Below, in pieces: positions 62,784 to 64,000 of a stretch of 64,000 nt of DNA. Position numbers and translations under genes: made by a program. Every line of letters starts with the position of its first letter. The first letter of the stretch is position 1. Source of the DNA: Mesorhizobium sp. NZP2298 (GTDB taxonomy: Bacteria; Pseudomonadota; Alphaproteobacteria; Rhizobiales; Rhizobiaceae). The stretch lies in NCBI RefSeq assembly GCF_013170825.1, contig NZ_CP033365.1, positions 3,980,001 to 4,044,000 of the forward strand, in the 5' to 3' direction. The notes under the pieces are model-generated. The model searched no databases. It saw only the letters and a list, made by a program, of their open reading frames with translations, and was not told where the DNA came from.

Positions 62784-62798
62784 GGGCTCAGCCCTCAA
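62780..62798. terminator. Palindrome at convergent gene ends
   Basis: TTGAGGGCT and AGCCCTCAA form a stem of eight to nine pairs across the stop of the DUF2125-like gene, between two convergent genes. The T runs are short, so it may serve as a weak terminator in both directions. Confidence 0.45.
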
Positions 62799-62822
62799 GC
62801 AATTTCAGGAAGGGGTCTAACG

Positions 62823-63476
62823 CTAGAGCCCCAGCGCGCCAGCGATCTTCGGCGCGGCTTCGTGCCAGTCCTGGACAACGATGACATCGTCCGGGACCGG
62901 CGGCAGGAACGCACGCAGCGAATTGTCGGCCATCAGGTGGAAAAGATTTGCGTCGGCGACCGATTCCCGTACCGACGCCAGATTGTGCGGCTGATCGTCG
63001 ACGAAGACCACCGGCCGGCCGTTCTTGCCGCGCAGCTTGGCCACCGCCGGTCCCTTGGCCATCTCGGTGGTCAGCAGCGGATAGTCTAGGCCCAGGGCAT
63101 CGAGATGGATGCGACGCACCGCACGATGCCTGTGCGGCATGGCCGTCAGCAGTATGATTTCCGCGCGGTTGCCAAGTCCTGCCAGGGCTTGCGCCGCGCC
63201 GTCGGTGATGCTCTGCCAATCGGCTTGCGCGTCGAAGAAATCGCCCAGAAGTGCCGTGACCTCGGGCTGTTCGATCAGCCGGCCGCTCGCCGTTTCGGCT
63301 ATGTTGCCGGTCAGCCGGAAGGACGCCAGTGTCAGGCCATAGCCGCGCGACTTCAGGAAATGCGGGAAGGGGCGGATGAATTCGAGCACGACGTCGTCGA
63401 CGTCGAGCACCAGCAGCGGCCGGTCGTCGGCCGCCAGTTCCTCGATCTGGCGGGCGGTCTCCGGATCATCGCTCAT
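62823..63476 (-). CDS. HAD-superfamily hydrolase
   Basis: The 217-residue protein has the HAD motif I in LVLDVDDVVLEF (catalytic Asp near residue 25), motif II LLTAMPH and motif IV VVFVDDQPHN, so phosphatase or related activity is likely. The stop of the DUF3572 gene overlaps its start by four bases (ATGA), so translation is coupled. The substrate is unknown. The family is broad. It is convergent with the DUF2125-like gene, ending 39 bases away. Confidence 0.88.
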   Translation of the reverse strand: MSDDPETARQIEELAADDRPLLVLDVDDVVLEFIRPFPHFLKSRGYGLTLASFRLTGNIAETASGRLIEQPEVTALLGDFFDAQADWQSITDGAAQALAGLGNRAEIILLTAMPHRHRAVRRIHLDALGLDYPLLTTEMAKGPAVAKLRGKNGRPVVFVDDQPHNLASVRESVADANLFHLMADNSLRAFLPPVPDDVIVVQDWHEAAPKIAGALGL

Positions 63477-63772
63477 ATGGAATGCTCATGGTTGTCGTCA
63501 CCGAGCGGCAGGGCACGCAATGCCTTGCCGACGGCCGCCGGCGGCGTGCCGGTTTCCTCGGCAAAGCGCATCAGCGTCGGCTCGTGGGCAAGAATGAATT
63601 GCAGCACGCCGGCCAGGAAACCCGGCTCGCCCGCGGCCTTGCGGATCGAATGCGCCTCTATTCCGGTGATCGCCAGAAAACGCGGCAACAGCTCCGGGTC
63701 GGAGGCAACGAAGCCCAGCGCCTTCACGGCAATGGTTTCCGCCTCTTCGCGCATTGACGCCGCGTTTGCCAT
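63473..63772 (-). CDS. DUF3572 protein
   Basis: The 99-residue, mostly helical protein has REEAETIAVKALGFVASDPELLPRF near residue 10 and EETGTPPAAVG later, the DUF3572 pattern. The function is unknown. In rhizobia it often lies next to cell-cycle response regulators (DivK/PleD), which may lie beyond the window on the other side. The ATG at 63772 is preferred over 63787, but 63754 is also possible. It is the first gene of a two-gene unit with the HAD protein. Confidence 0.85.
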   Translation of the reverse strand: MANAASMREEAETIAVKALGFVASDPELLPRFLAITGIEAHSIRKAAGEPGFLAGVLQFILAHEPTLMRFAEETGTPPAAVGKALRALPLGDDNHEHSI

Positions 63773-63974
63773 CACTACCTTCTGCAATGTGGAATGAGTC
63801 TCTCCGCAGTAATGGCAAGAATTGCTTGCGGCAAGCCTTTACAGCGCGGCGCGCCTTTTGGACGCGCAGTGAGGCGAAGTGGAATTCGCGCTGTTTTGCA
63901 GCCCGAGGGTTTCCGTTTCGTCAATCATATTGCCGTATAGTGAAGCAGGGTTTGGTGCGTTCAACCAGGGGCGC

Positions 63975-64000
63975 ATGACGGCCACCTTCGAGCGGAAGGA
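63975..64000 (+). CDS. Possible start of a gene cut by window edge
   Basis: An ATG with AGGGG about four bases upstream opens a frame to the window end (MTATFERK). Only eight codons are visible, so the product cannot be named. Confidence 0.3.

Overview
This window looks like ordinary chromosome from an alphaproteobacterium of the order Hyphomicrobiales (Rhizobiales), most likely Mesorhizobium or a close Phyllobacteriaceae relative. That is an inference, made without a database search, from high GC with strong G/C at third codon positions and from gene neighbourhoods typical of rhizobia: alaC-hom-glpX-recJ, hisI-folE-Fe/S scaffold-yidD-thrS, a cpa/tad pilus cluster beside parE, and dinB close to a DUF3572 gene. 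No prophage, insertion sequence, CRISPR array, rRNA or tRNA gene was found, and no gap between called features exceeds 300 bases.

Layout. 1-3258: N-terminal part of a lipoprotein gene, class I PHA synthase (phaC) and a small lipoprotein. 3303-10014: alanine-type aminotransferase, homoserine dehydrogenase, two small membrane proteins, class II fructose-bisphosphatase, a DUF6434 protein and RecJ. 10025-17672: patatin-like phospholipase, HisI, GTP cyclohydrolase FolE, an IscU-like protein, a LysR regulator opposite a 52-residue gene, YidD, a class D beta-lactamase and threonyl-tRNA synthetase. 17758-28281: an acyltransferase, a nitroreductase/flavin reductase pair, two gene remnants at a deletion scar, a CitE/MaoC pair, a DUF2336 protein, a FUSC transporter and topoisomerase IV ParE. 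28519-37350: the assembly core of a Tad/Flp pilus. 37520-43240: a diguanylate cyclase, then the gcvTHP glycine cleavage operon behind a tandem glycine riboswitch. 43324-45594: a small accessory patch bracketed by two copies of a palindromic repeat, with a decayed gene, an orphan binding protein and a DUF3011 protein. 45632-50839: a periplasmic molybdoenzyme with a cytochrome b, then glutathione-dependent formaldehyde detoxification genes (gfa, adhC). 51039-64000: propionyl-CoA carboxylase alpha subunit, DNA polymerase III alpha subunit, an ion channel, a drug/metabolite-type exporter, DNA polymerase IV and several small or unknown proteins.

Systems. The main multi-gene systems are the Tad pilus assembly genes (without pilin or prepilin peptidase here), the riboswitch-controlled glycine cleavage system, and the formaldehyde module. 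The less ordinary signals are a dispersed ~80-base palindromic repeat in three copies, a second palindrome between folE and hisI, a head-to-head gene-fragment scar at 21.05-21.50 kb, a frame-broken gene at 43.5 kb, and a molybdoenzyme paired with a cytochrome b in place of its usual partner. I did not see a convincing new defence or mobile system. The best candidates for something under-described are the repeat family and the molybdoenzyme operon.
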